NCBI GenBank assembly: GCA_963971285.1
Contig: OZ020247.1
Location: 14,590,614 to 14,654,613, forward strand
Reading direction: 5' to 3'
Source of the DNA: Astropecten irregularis
Taxonomy: Eukaryota > Echinodermata > Asteroidea > Paxillosida > Astropectinidae
DNA length: 64,000 nucleotides
The notes beneath the pieces were generated by a model that worked only from the letters and a program-made list of their open reading frames with translations, was not told the origin of the DNA and searched no databases. The translations under genes were made by a program, and so were the position numbers. Shown here one piece after another: positions 34,901 through 48,024 of the stretch; within the stretch, counting starts at the first letter, position 1, and each line of letters opens with the position of its first letter.

Positions 34901-35832
34901 CAACGACATGCTTGCTGCCAGTACTATCGGCCAGAAGAAAAGGCGTGGACGCAAGAAATCCTCCCAAAACCAACTTGGTGTTGAGTCCTTTGACCAGCCC
35001 CCATCACTGGAAAACTTGAGCGATGGGCAGATGCCGCTGGTTGAGGAAAATCCCAGCCGGTCGGCCACGCAGACCCCAAACATTCTGTCCAATTCGTGGA
35101 GGACAAATGATACAAAAATGAACACCGAGCCCATGCCCGGTGTTTTATCCAGCAACCAGCCAGCTTCAGTGGACAGCGATTGTGTCACCCAAGATTTTTT
35201 GGACAGTGTGTTTTCGCCAGACACCACAATGTCTGCCACAAACCATGAACCTGTTGACTCTTTCAGTCAGATAACGAGCGCAAATCAGTCGCACCATTCA
35301 CCAGCATCTTCACTTACCTCACAGCAGTCCATGAATGAAACGGCTTCTACAGGGTCCTACTCATCTCAAGGTGGACTTATTACGCGGGCCAATCAGACCT
35401 ATCAAGTCGACAGCATGGACCAAACGACGCTGGTCATAAACCAAACAATGAAAGCCAGCAAAACTTCCAACAGCATAGTGTCTTCCACGGGTGACCTCAT
35501 GTCTAACCCAGTGTCCACTTCCAGTGACACCACAGATGCGAACAGCGAGAAAAGCACTGCCGAAGAGGTACATCCGCTTGAAATCTTGCAGGCCCAAATC
35601 CAACTGCAGCGGCAGCAGTTCAATTTGAATGACTCGCGCCCGTTGCCTCTCAAAAACACTTCCCGGAAAACCGCCGGGGCTAACCTCGCAAAGAAAACTG
35701 GTCCATCCTCGGTGCAAGGGGAGGTGGATGTGAACGTCCTAATGGCAGAGGAGGATGCAACGTGGTATATGCCTAACGAACAGCCAAAGGAACCCGAAGT
35801 GCCTTGGGAGAACACCCGAAAGACTGCCAAAG
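31971..35832 (+). CDS. PRR12/QSER1-like large nuclear protein, first large coding exon (3' exons off window)
   Basis: One uninterrupted frame of about 1287 codons starts at ATG 31971, with an in-frame TGA upstream at 31908. The protein is mostly low-complexity, rich in Ser, Asn, Gln, Met, Thr, Tyr and Pro. Ordered islands are NCIAALSAACRNMIADMD near residue 837, a strongly basic AT-hook-like region near 959-1003 (KPRKKAKRKK, KKRRGRKKSS), and the stretch EILQAQIQLQRQQF (about 1203) to LMAEEDATWYMP and VPWENTRKTAK (about 1256-1287). The last stretch resembles vertebrate PRR12/QSER1, which likewise have a giant exon before short exons carrying a C-terminal DUF4211 domain. Here a strong donor (AAAG|GTAAGG, exon end 35832) truncates the frame in phase 1, so the further exons should be right of the window. 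Unspliced read-through would add only 15 residues. A CAG at 31939-31941 could be an acceptor, making this an internal exon. Family assignment comes from memory of conserved blocks and is good but not certain; I cannot choose between PRR12 and QSER1. Confidence 0.75.
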
Positions 35833-36199
35833 GTAAGGACAGTTCTACTGTCTTTCCCTGGGACTGGTTTGCATCATGATCTATGGTGCAATGAAAACAG
35901 CCCAAAATCAAGGAACCCAAAATGCAGTTTTGTATTGGAAACATTGAGCAAACTGAACAGTGACATTTCACCGGCCATACGAAAAGTACAGACATCAAAT
36001 TTGATCCATTGACTGCAAGTTGTCATGATGCAGGCCAGTAACTTCCTTCAATATTACCAGAAAGTTCCTCTGCATGATTGATCTTTTGTATTATTTTCAG
36101 TTTTATTTCAGGTTGCAAAAATATTTTGTGCATTCTGTGTACTGGTAAATTTGTAAATTTGATGTGATTGGTTACCATTGATTACATGTAATTACTCTG

Positions 36200-36557
36200 T
36201 TAAAGGTAATATCATACTTTGGTTTTTGTCAAAGAAATGCAGATTCTCGGGCAAAAATATCAAGAAAGATACGGTAACAGTCGTCTGTGAAATTCCCAGT
36301 CCCATACGGTGCTAACTTTTTGACAAAACAGTGAAAAATGCCCACAGTATTTTAAAAATCTTTTCACCATTATTTTTTATCTTTAAAAGATCAAAATTGT
36401 TTTTGGTTATTGGTTTTACTGTTTTCTGGATAAGTACAGCATTTCAGGCTGAAGAACTTTAACGGTATGTTTCTACCGTCACCATATTTATTCCCTGTAT
36501 TGGTAAATCTTTGAAGATTTCTGTTTTGGCAAACTACCAAAGTATGATAGTACCTTG
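36200..36557 (+). mobile_element. TTAA-type family A element
   Basis: TTAAAGGTAATATCATACTT opens it and CCAAAGTATGATAGTACC closes it; the right TTAA has become TTGA. Confidence 0.8.
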
Positions 36558-37683
36558 AAGTGCCTTTTTTTCTGTGCAGATTTTCTTTTTGATAAACTGT
36601 GTTTTAAACCAGCAGATATGTAATGTTGTCACTCTTCAATGTCCCTATTTTAGATTGTAAGGCAGTGAATGTAGACTTCTAGGTAGTACACAGGATTTGT
36701 TAGAATCATACCATTGTAATAAGTTTTGATCTGAAATTTAACTCTTTATGAATTTCATAGTTAGTACAAGTACTGATGTTTCTGTGAATCGTTTTGTTCA
36801 CAAAGCTGTCATATTTAAAAGAGAGCGCTCAATTCGAAAATAAAAAAAAGTAAATGCACACCAGCTGATTTTGGTTTTAAACATCAAAAGTGTGCAAAGT
36901 GTAGAAAGAACAGGCCACTTGTTTGTTCTAAAAACCTGATCTCCAATTTTGATGGGATTTTCAAAGTTCAGTTTGAAAATTCAGTTCCAAATGTTTCTAA
37001 ATGACCGAGTGAATGAATGCTCTCTTCCAAAAAAAAAAACCCAACCCAAAGAACCACAATATAACTAGTCCTATGTACTACCTTTGAAAAGTGAAGTTTA
37101 GTCAATATTGCAGATCAAACATTTACATGTACACTATTTGCAACCCAAGTAGGTACAGTACATGTAGTTGAGATGTGGCTAGTACCGGTACTACTACTAC
37201 TAGCATTAACAGCACATGATATACTGTTTGTACCGGTATATCAAAAGTTGCAAAGTAAGCACAGAAAGGCAATGCAAACAAACAGTTTATACGATCTCAG
37301 ACATTTGCGGAAGAAAACTTCATTTATTTCATGTACGTTTTTTCATGTGGGCGGTAGTTTATTTTTAGAAAAAAAAGGGGGATTGGTTCAAAGACAGCAT
37401 GGTGGATTGTACGCCCTTGTACCACCCTCCGCCACCGTCCGCTGGACCCAAAACACAAAAAAATCATGCCTATATCTGAAAAGTACAGTCTCAAAAGTTC
37501 TCAACATTTCAAAATAGTTCTAACAGTTTTTTTGTGCAGCGTGCGAATTGTTGTGTATCACTCCAGGGATTCATCGGGTAATTAACTGTTAAGCGGAAAG
37601 GGTAAGAATGTCCTCAAACGAGGAAATTCAATCAACCAAATCTTCAAATCTGAGATCATGAAAACTGCTCCCCTGGGTCAGTC

Positions 37684-37702
37684 GGGGGGGGGGGGGGGGG
37701 GG
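37684..37702. repeat. Poly-G tract
   Basis: A G run of about 19 bases in the PRR12/QSER1-like intron. Confidence 0.8.
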
Positions 37703-39302
37703 TCTGTTGGAGGAGGGCGGATTCCTCCATGGATAGTTTCTGAGTTCGCTGCATTTCAAGGGATTCAATGTTTCAAATTGGCAAAGGATAAAGGCCTCTT
37801 TTTGTGCACATCGTAGTGAGCCTGGGATCCAAACACTGATGTGCCAGCTTAACACACAGTACGTAGAACCATGGAGGAAAGAAAAGACTTTTCTCCATGG
37901 TAGAACAGTCAGAGTCTGAACATAAAACATGTACAGATATCCCTCTTCATACAAATCTCATGGTTAGAAAGCTCTATAGAAAGAACTTCTTCCTCTCATG
38001 GTTTTTGTTTGTTTTCCTTTTCGTACTATGCTGTAAACTTGTGAAGGAAAATCTCCCACATTGTGCTTTTATAGTACAGAGGAAACAATTGTGGTGCAGC
38101 ATGGCAGAAGTTCATGCTACTTCTGTTTAAACATACTACAGTACCAGTGCTTTTCAATGTTAGTGTGAAAACTAAATTGATCAAAAGTGCCTGTGGCACA
38201 GTTGTGTAAAGTATTGGTATATGATTTGGTAACTGGCTAGATTTCTAATGGATCAGAAATAAATGCATTATAAGCCATAATGCATTTATTTCTGATGTAT
38301 TTACGTCTCAAATTCTCAATGTTAACACGTAATGTTTGTTTTTTTAATTCTTCGTATTCTTGAACTATATGTATCATTTTTGTGGCAGTTTCACAGTTGA
38401 GAAATTTAAATCACTTGCTGAAAAATTGCAGGCAGTACATTTATTTCCTCATTTTGCCTTGATACGCATACACATGAATACGGGCACCTCCAAGGAAATG
38501 AAAACAATGGTTTAGACCTATGGATTCCTTTTTTTAAATGTTTAGGGTAAAAACCAAATACTTTGCTGGTCGTGACTGTTAAAAAGTTGAATGTGCACAC
38601 ACAATATATCGGTACACAGATCTATATGTGGTCAGATGCTGAATGAATTTCGTGGCAGTGAACGCGTATAGAAGAATCATAGATGGTGTCCTGTGCAGTT
38701 GTTCCAGCTTAATTGCAAAATGCATGTATGAGGAACCATATACTGTAGCACATGTGTGTGTATTTTGTCAAGATCAGAAAGCCTTTCCACTGTCTACTAA
38801 AGATGAGGAATGCGAAGTCTTGAAGAATGTGATGTGTTTCACTGATGGAGATGGTCGCTTGACTGGTCTTTTTTCCTCAAACTATTAAAAAGCAAGATTT
38901 TACTGCCCTGGTGTGTGTTGAATTTGAAAAAAAAGTATGATAATTTGTTGAGCTCTTCCAATTTCTTTTTAAGATATTGAGTGAAATATTGCAAAACAGT
39001 GATTAGAACAAAATCTGTATTCTGACAATTCATGTAAGGAATTTAGTGGTTAAGCATTTTGTTTATTTTTAATGTCTCTTTCACGAATGTATTTTATAAC
39101 TTAGGGAATTCTTGCAGTATTTGGAATCCTTGCAGATCGCCTGTTTTTTTTTGTCTTAAACTTGGTGATTATCATGGGTCTCTTACAAGTAAATTACTCT
39201 AGATCTTGTAAGTTCAGTTGAGAGAATCAGCCATTCTTGGTTCAATGTTATCGTTCCAGAGGAATACACTCTGTATTACAGTTACTGTAGTCCACGTACA
39301 TT

Positions 39303-39745
39303 GGAACTACATGGGCAATTCCAGCGTAACGGACATGACAATTACACAGTTTTTGCCTTATTCAGAGGATCACAACGTAGGATTGGCAGTTTGCAAACAA
39401 TTTTTATTAGGCTTATCAGACACATTTAACTATCAGTGACATATGTAGTAAATTTTATGTAATTTCATTGAACAGTTGTAGAGAAAATGCACTTCTTGTG
39501 ACCGTAACGGACATGACACTAAGTTGTCATGTCCGTTACGGTCACAAGAAGTGCATTTTCTCTACAACTGTTCAATGAAATTACATAAAATTTACTACAT
39601 ATGTCACTGATAGTTAAATGTGTCTGATAAGTCTAATTAAAATTGTTTGCAAACTGCCAATCCTACTTTATGACCCTCTGAATAAGGCAAAAACTGTGTA
39701 ATTGTCATGTCCGTTACGCTGGAATTGCCCACATGTAGCTTTCAT
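39303..39745. repeat. Near-perfect long inverted repeat (arms about 216 bp, loop 6 bp)
   Basis: The left arm runs from TGGAACTACATGGGCAATTCC to 39518, and the right arm from 39525 to GGAATTGCCCACATGTAGC. They pair over about 216 bases with few mismatches around a CTAAGT loop. CGTAACGGACATGACA occurs at both ends of each arm, so four times in all. A plus-strand intron transcript would fold into a long hairpin. Confidence 0.85.
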
Positions 39746-39763
39746 TCCAAAGAATGAATTACC

Positions 39764-40105
39764 TTTAAAGGTAGTATCATACTTTGGTGAGACACCAAAA
39801 CAGAAATGTTCACAGATTTACGTATCTTAGAGGGTATGAAGATGGTGGTGGTAGAAACATACCGTTAAAATTTTTCCGCAAAACGGCAAAACAACGACCA
39901 AAAATATTTTTGATCTTTTAAAAGGTCAAAAATAAAAGAAAAAAGACTTAAGAAATACTCTGGCTGTTTTTCACGATTTTCTCAAAAAGTGGGCACCGCA
40001 TGGGACTGAAATTTTCACAGATGACTGTGACTGTATCTTCCTTGATATTTTTGCTCATGAATCTGTACTTCTTTGACAAAAACCAAAGTATGATACTACC
40101 TTTAA
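39764..40105 (-). mobile_element. TTAA-type family A element, full length
   Basis: TTAA is intact at both ends with AGGTAGTATCATACTTTGG and its inverse. It starts about 19 bases after the long inverted repeat. Confidence 0.85.
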
Positions 40106-41399
40106 ACATCGCAGTTTTTCCCCTTTAACTTTCCACATCCTGTTGCTTTTCAGTTATATTTTCTTTGGTCCTTCAAGTGTATTTTCATTACCCAGGTATA
40201 ATTAAATATGGCTATATACCTTTCCAGACTTGCTAAAGCTAAACCAACTCCGGTGGGATTTAAACCAAATCAGAAGGACATAGGACATTTCGGTGTTATT
40301 TAATTACAATTTCACCAATGCGTTGCAAGCCATAATAATCTACACACGTATAATGTGTGATGTTTTTTTAGTTGAAAACTATCACAAATTTGCCATTGAG
40401 ATTTCACATGCTTGTACTAAAACTTAATGCATAAAAATGCCCATGAAGAAGGCAGTGAACAGAACCCAAAGTCCTTTGATTTACAAAGAAATGTACATAC
40501 AGTGTACGGCCTACAAAATTAACTGCTACATGGTAAATTTGGTAAGAGGCCTTGATGTGCTATACTGATGAATTTAGGGCGGATTTGTAAAATGTAGTAA
40601 ATTTTGTATCAGAATTCCGGAGTGGGTTTTTTTTAAACCAAGATAAATTATGTAGGTGATTTTGTAGCTGTAGGCGGGTCCTGCATAAAAAAAAATGCCA
40701 CTTGATGAAACTACATGTTACATGTAGATTCTATGAAAAGTTGTTTTTGGGGGCAGGGGCACAGCGTGGCGCCCCATTTTTAATCCAGCCGATTTCAGCG
40801 TTATGCCACATACAGTACAATGCAGTCATTTCTCCATAAACATAGCCCGAAGAGACATGTGTCCAGTAATAAGGCAGTAAGCCAACTTTTTATTCTCACT
40901 CCCCCTGCGTCGCGCCACTGCCGCCTTCTCTCGTGAAGGCTGCTGGGGGGTGTAAAGTCCAACAAAGGTGTCTGTATCACAATGGATTCACCGCTGTGCT
41001 GTCTTCCTGCCGGCCTACACCTTTTCCTTGTGTCAAATATTAACCGTGATCTTTGAATTGTTTACCTAAGGCAAGCAAGAAATACATGTAAATCCCAACT
41101 ATAAACAGGAAGGAGGGAGACAGTTTAGCCATGCACAAATGGGCGCTAAGAAATGTGGCTGACTCTGGAAATTTTTCCCTCCTTTTTTTTTTTTTTTATA
41201 AGACTTCTTTCGTAATTTTACTCCTTGTAATATATTTATTTTTTTATTTAAGCTTTGGTAATTGTAAATGTACATTTTACATTAAATTATTTTTAAATTT
41301 GTATATGATGTATTCTCTCCTTTTTTTAATGTATTGTGTTGGATCCAGTGGACAGGCCAAATAAAGGCATCTGTATTTGAATCATGTTGGTTACATCTT

Positions 41400-41737
41400 T
41401 TAAAGGTATAATACACAATTGGTAAAGATCACAGAACAGCACTCACAGTTTGTCTGATCCAGCATGTACATGAAATGATAAACCTGTGAAAATTTGAGCT
41501 GAATCTGACATTCGAGTCACAAGAAAATAGCGAAAACCTGATTTGTAAAAATAAAATATAAAGAATGGTTTTGATCTTACCCCAAAACTGTTTTCGGTCT
41601 TTGTTTTACTAATTTCTGGATAAAGACACCATTTCAGATGGAAATATTTTAACGATATGTTTCTACCAGCACAATCTTCATATCTTGAAAATTAATCTGT
41701 GAACATTTCTGTTACCAATCATGTATTGTTCCTTTAA
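41400..41737 (-). mobile_element. TTAA-type family B element, full length
   Basis: TTAAAGGTATAATACACAAT opens it and ACCAATCATGTATTGTTCC plus TTAA closes it. It carries TCTGATCCAGCATGTACATG and the half shared with family A. Confidence 0.75.
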
Positions 41738-43593
41738 CGTAATTTATTTAAGCTGGTTTCAGTGTTGAAATTATATTTGGGGAACTACTTCCTTTACCAA
41801 TGATTTACATGTTATTGATTTTCAACTAATTGTACTGCAACACTTTTCTTTTGACAAAAACAAATAATCAATTGAATTCTTTACATTTACATCAATGTAA
41901 AGCCATGAATTTTTTAATTTATTGAATTATACATGTAGACTCCAGTCCAAATGATGCAATTTCAGCAAAATTTGTAGGCCTACATAATTATATCCTGACA
42001 CAGAATTTATCCAATGTCGGGCCGCTCCGACATTTGATTTGTACAGTAAGTTAGTTGTACAGTCATGTTGGCCTTCATGTATTATATTGTTCAAAATCAA
42101 ATGACACTTTCAAATTTTTGTTTTCTATTTTTACTTTCTTCTGACTCGGCCAAATTTCAGGCTATGATCCAAATTAATATTAAGATGGAAATGTTTGCCT
42201 AGTAAATGTGGCTGGCAATTGTCAAACTTCAGAACACTTAGGCCTATACATTTATAAGAATTTCTGATTTTTTTACTCTTTATGTGTCGTTGTTCTGGTG
42301 AAAACTGTTGTTTAGCTGGTCTGAGCAATTTAATACAGTGTTATTTACAATGATAAAATAATGTTCTGATAGTGTGTACATGTATGTCTTTAAATGTTGA
42401 TGTTACATTATGTACATATACTTAAATGTACAGTTTCCTTTTTCTTGTGAGGCAAAATACCTTGTCAGAGAACTAAGAAGTTTGTATTAAAATATGCAAA
42501 TTGTTTCTTTTTTACAAAAAAAGTTTTGTGGTCTCAACAGAAATGTATACATATTTTTAATAGTAAATTGTATTGTGCTGCAAGATTGCTGCAGGCTGTC
42601 TTGTTGAAAAACTCAAAATGTCCCCTGTCCAAGTTCCATCACTCGACACTTCAATGCATTGAAATCCATTGACACATTATAACAACTTGTCTTCCAAACG
42701 CAAGTACGTCCTCTGCAGTGTGCTTAAAAATTAAGCACCTGTGCACAAAGAAATTTTTTTCAGATTTATTATTTTTTCTATAATACAGATTATAAAATGA
42801 TGGTTGTAATATACATGTAGTGTACATAATACTCTTGTTACACCCATCACAATCCCTGCAGACTAGTAAAAGTCAATTTGGAAATTGTCAAGAAACAAAA
42901 CATAAATCACCGGCAGTCGGCGGATTCCTCCCATAAATAACTGCCCGGAAAATTCACCTCTCGCTCCCCCCAAGTTCCCAGGCACTGGGTATGAACTCTT
43001 TTTAAGTACATAGTGTGCATTGTGATGATGTAGTGACTTTGTTGTCATATGTTTTTTTTTATTATTGGCCTTGGGGATTTGTTAGGGGGGGAAAATGATC
43101 GTTCATGTTGCATGTGTACTGTGTACATGTCACCACTTGCTTGCCAAACCGATGACATTTTTTGTCTCTTTTATTTACCGATCAGGGGTTGGGAATGATT
43201 GACTGAGACTTGTACTCTTGATTGGGAAGTTTATGTCAGGGATTTGAATGAACCTGAATCATGTACATGTACTGTTCATGTACGGTCATGCCATGTACAC
43301 GTATGTAGCCTACTTGGTGAGTTGCGCCATGAAACATTAAGCAGGGTTCATGTTACTCCGTTGGAGTGCCACACAATCACAACACTGAGCTCCACACTGC
43401 AACATCGTATTTAAACACAGAATCCCATATTACAAATTTACATACATACTTCAGAATAAACTGCTTAGAAAATGGACAACTGAAACTTCCTTTTCGTACT
43501 AGTTTTTGAATTGAGAGACGAAGAGACAATGCCGTACTGACACTTCAGTAATAGTACAAATTTTCATGATACTTAGCTGTTGATGGTGGTTAC

Positions 43594-43940
43594 TTAAAGA
43601 TAATATCATACTTTGGTTTTTTTTCAAAGAAATACAGATTCATGGGCAAAAATATCAAGGAAGATACTGTAACAGTCATCTGTGAAAATTTCAGTTCCAT
43701 ACGGTGCCCACTTTGTGAGAAAACGGCCGCAGTATTTTTAAAAATCTTTTCCCTTTTATTTTTGATCTTCAAAAGATCAAGAATGATTTTGGTCATTGGT
43801 TTTACTCTTTTCTGGATAAATACAGCATTTCAGGCAGAACAATTTTAATGGTATGTTTCTACCATCACCATCTTTATACCCCTTAAGTTATAGGTAAATC
43901 TGTGAAGATTTATTTTTCGGTATGCTACCAAAGTATGATA
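43594..43940 (+). mobile_element. TTAA-type family A element, right end decayed
   Basis: TTAAAGATAATATCATACTT opens it. The right end stops at CTACCAAAGTATGATA without TTAA. Confidence 0.75.
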
Positions 43941-44154
43941 CAAACTACAGTAGCCACTAAGCCAGACCCATTTCAACAACACTATCTCATCCGCTTTGCT
44001 AGCAATACTGTGGAAGCTGAAATAACAAAATGGTATTTTTAAGGAAGCTTTAAGTTCAGTATTGTTAATCTTTATTGTACTTGAGGCGTGGCATGTGTAA
44101 TGATAAGCCGTTTCGGAATTCCTGGGCTTCTGCTTAAAATTACACATGAGTCTA

Positions 44155-44250
44155 TGGACAACACAGCTGAATCAATTTGGAGTTTGCCATTGCACTAGCA
44201 AGAAATTGTGGGTTTGAATCCCATCCACTCAAGCGAGCAGTTTTCTCATG
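44155..44250 (+). mobile_element. Degenerate tRNA-derived SINE
   Basis: GGGTTTGAATCCCATCC is a weak box B, preceded by GCCATTGCACTAGCAAG like SINE family 2. No clear box A. Confidence 0.35.
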
Positions 44251-44280
44251 GTGGGTCTTCAAAAGGCACAGAATGCAGTA

Positions 44281-44467
44281 CAGTGGCATGCCACTATAAC
44301 GAACACACCGGGATGCACAGAAATTGTTTGTTGTAGTTGTCATTCGTTATAGTGAACAATGTTCAGCATGGCTACACATTGTACATGAAAATTGGAAGCC
44401 AAGGATGATGTTCGGTATAGCCAAATGTTTAAATTATAACTGTGTTCGTTATAACCTTGTTCCACTG
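44281..44467. mobile_element. Tigger/pogo-like short element, copy 3
   Basis: It is TA-flanked, with CAGTGGCATGCCACTATAAC inverted as GTTATAACCTTGTTCCACTG. The interior CACCGGGATGCACAGAAATT and GCCAAGGATGATGTTCGG matches 18619-18787. Confidence 0.75.
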
Positions 44468-45057
44468 TACTCAAATTTGTATTGGTGTAGAGAAAACATT
44501 AGCCGATTGTTGAATGTTGATATTTTTTGGTAATTAAGACATCTTTCAGTGTATCATGATATATGCTACATGTATATAATGGTCACCTGTACTGCCACAT
44601 ATCATATCACACAAACATGTTGTTGCTAATGCTACAGTATGTCCTAATGTTTTATAGTCAGTAATGCCTTAGTCATAGTGTAAATGATCGAATGTGGGAT
44701 CATTTTTGTGTGGTTCATCTTTCATCTTTTGCTATTATACTTTATGACTATACATCTTTTCCAGTCCTTGAATAGCCCAGGTCGTTCGACAAGTCTTTCA
44801 TCGGACATTATATAGTAACTAATACAACATTACAAGGACGATGGTGAAATGACATGGTTGCTAGCTGATGTCATGCAAGGCAGTACTGCATGATGTGCAT
44901 GTAGATAGTGTTACATAGGGGATGTAATTATAGGCCTAATGTACAAATCCCATGTGTGACCTCACAGCCTCTGAATGCTGTCATACATGTACATGCACCA
45001 GTGTGTTACACTAAAGAAAAGTCACAGCAATACAACCAAGTGAGCAATGCTTGGAGT

Positions 45058-45139
45058 TAGGAGGGCCTGACGTGTTTCGATCCTAGCAGAATCTTTAGGA
45101 TCCTGATCGTGCTAGGATCGAAACACGTCAGGCCTTCTT
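45058..45139. repeat. Hairpin directly abutting a family A element
   Basis: AGGCCTGACGTGTTTCGATCC and its inverse pair over about 27 bases (first 20 shown as GGCCTGACGTGTTTCGATCC). A decayed relative lies at 58046-58135. Confidence 0.7.
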
Positions 45140-45492
45140 AAAGGTAGTATCATACTTTGGTTTTTATCAAAGAAATACAGATTCATGGGCACAAATATCA
45201 AGACAGATACAGTAACAGTCTTCTGTGAAAATTTCAGTCCCATACGGTGCCCACTTTTTGAGAAAAAGTGAAAAACAGCCACAGTATTTCTTAAGTCTTT
45301 TCTCTTTTATTGTTGATCTTTTAAAACATTTTCGGTCGTTGTTTTACTAATTTCTGGATAAATACACCATTTCAGGCGGACACATTTTAATGGTAGGTTT
45401 CTACTAGCATCATCTTCATACCCTGAAAGTTATACGTAAATCTGTGAACATTTCTGTTTTGGTCTCTTACCAAAGTATGATACTACCTTTAA
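45138..45492 (+). mobile_element. TTAA-type family A element, full length
   Basis: TTAA is present at both ends, with perfect AGGTAGTATCATACTTTGG and CCAAAGTATGATACTACCT termini. Among the best-preserved copies. Confidence 0.85.
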
Positions 45493-47280
45493 CTCATTTG
45501 AAGCATTTTATAAATTTCAGGTCATTATTTTGGCTGATGAGCAGTTTGCAGCAGTTTATTACTTGTAAAAAAGAAGAAGTTTGAATGGAAGTGTATATAA
45601 ATTTACAGCTTCAAAAAGAGGTGCATAATTTGAAATTTTACCCAAAAGATATAATTTTGATACGAAAAACAAAAATGCAAATCTTCCAATTGGAAGTTGT
45701 TTTTAAAAATTGGTGCACAGATCTCCACCTGATGCATCAGAAACAGAAGCATAAACCTAGATACATGATATGTGTACATTTAAGATGTGGTTGCGCAGAT
45801 GGTTATATGTAACAGCTTCCTGAAGTTGTTGCATCAAGCATATATTCAGCATTGCATGAAGCCGGCCAAGAAAGGAAGGGGAAGAAAAAAAAGAAAAAGG
45901 AAGAAAGAAAGAAAAGAAAAAAGGGGGGTGCCTTCCAACAAACACAAATCAGACTGTGTAATCCTGCCCCAGGCTACGACTGACTCACTGAAAACCAGGG
46001 GAAATTTTTCCCCCTCATAGTACCCAACTGCCCGTGAACACACTGTGAACAGGATGCCTTATGAGTTGCATGTATAGTGCACGCAATGCTCGGTGTAATT
46101 CCAATGTCTGATGCCATTTTCTCATTTATAAATTCGTAAATTTCTGCAGATTCAAAAGCCGTTGCGGCTGATGTGGTGTTTTTTGACCGTGATCAATGCT
46201 TGCCCAATTCTGTCCCATTTTTTTGGGGGGCGGTTTGTTATCATTGCCCATTAGGGCACAACCAGGAACTTATTATATAAACCAATTTTCGCATCCACTG
46301 GCAACTGTCTGTCATACCGTGCTATTTTTCTTTCCCTTTTTTTTCTCCCTACATGCATGTACAAAGTCGATTACAAAGAAGAAATCAAATGGTTTTCTAT
46401 AGACTGCTTATAGTTTATGCACAGAAGCTTAATGAGGGTTTTTGCATTGAACGTGTAAGGTCAAAAGTTTACAAGCTTCAAGACTGTAAGGGGTGGCAAG
46501 TCTCTTTTGCCTAAACAACTTAACTCCCGGCCGAACAATAGACGTTAAGCCTTCAGGTATTTTCTCTTTTTTCTCCCTTTTTTTTTTTTACAATACCTGA
46601 AAGTTTGTTTGTTGTGAAAGGCAGAAAAGGGGGAATGGGAAGTTAGAAATGCGTGCACAATCAACATGTTGCTTTTTTCCTTCTTACATTGCACGCAATG
46701 GGCCAGCTCAGAAATATTAAATCTAGTTCATCTTGCCCTATAGCAGCAACTTCCTGGGGAGGAAAAATTGTTGGATTCGGTGGGGGATTCGTGCCCTCGA
46801 GGAACGACTACTAGTGGCGACTAGTGCGGAGGGGATGTTGGGGGGTTGGGGAAGAGACAAACACATGCTGAAACATGGTGCACAGTCTAATAGTCCTGGC
46901 AGTAAGGTCAAAAGTGCGGCACTTCCTTCAGGGCAATCCGGAATGGTCCCAGGTTGATTTTGTCTCCAGTTCTTTCTTCTCTCTCCCTCTTTCTATCACC
47001 GTAATCCGATCCAGAAACACAACAAATCAAAATCGGCTTCATCAATACAAAATAAATAAATGGAGAGAGAGGGAGGAAAAAAAAGGACAATTAAACCAGA
47101 TAAAATGTACACCAAGTTTTTGGATTTAAAGATAATACAGGCATGTAACTTTTTCTCGGATCAGCTGATTTCCTCTTTTTTCACTTCACTCTTATGCCAT
47201 TGAAAAGTGAAAAGCACTGTACAAAATATGGTAAAGATTGGAATTTCCTCTTTTTTTTTTAGAAAGTCCAAGTTGCATGC

Positions 47281-47650
47281 CTGGTAATATCATACTTTGG
47301 TTTTTGTCAAAGAAATGCAGATTCATGAGCAAAAATATCAAGGTATAGGCCTAGATACAGTAACAGTCATCTATGAAATTTCCAGTCCCATATAGTGCCG
47401 ACTTTTTGAGAAAACAGTGAAAATTGCCCACGGAATTTCTTTAGTCTTTTCACCGTTACTTTTTTATCTTTTACAGAACAAAAATAGTTTCAGTCGTTAA
47501 TTTGACTAATTTCTTGATAATTACAGCATTTCAGGCGGAAAAATTGTAACGGTATGTTTCTGTCAACACCATCTTAAACCCTGTAAGTTATACGTAAATC
47601 TGTGGACATTTCTGTTTTGGTTTCCTAGCAAAAAATGATACTACCTTTGA
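47281..47650 (+). mobile_element. TTAA-type family A element, ends decayed
   Basis: GGTAATATCATACTTTGG opens it and AATGATACTACCTTTGA closes it; TTAA is lost on both sides. Confidence 0.75.
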
Positions 47651-48024
47651 AATCATTTTGCTTTGTTTACTGCTTAGCGTGTGATATAAATGACATAAAT
47701 TGACCATTCAAACAACATAAAAATGTTCTATTAAAAAACTGTGTTTTCACAGGATCTTTTGCCCATGTGGCATCATAATTATAAGTACCTGCACATTTAA
47801 GGATAGGCCTTGCTAGTAGTGCATGTACCAGCACAAACCTTAGTTCATTAATTTTTATAGTATTTACTTTTTCAACCTAGAAATATATTCTCCTCCCAGA
47901 GTTTTTTTTGTGCAAATTTCAGGTGAACTTCAATATAAAAATCATGTAAGGTTCATTGTCCGGTGACTGACCTTTGCAGAATTTCATAAAAACAGTAAAG
48001 AAAATCACTCCTGTTGATCTGTTG

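Noticed and set aside
35833-35879. Natural C-terminus of the PRR12/QSER1-like protein at the stop codon 35877-35879
   Set aside because: A strong GTAAGG donor at 35833 follows the last conserved block, and the family has further C-terminal exons; intron read-through is the simpler reading of these 15 codons.
32117-35998. Several minus-strand frames across the giant exon
   Set aside because: Shadows of the 1287-codon plus-strand frame.
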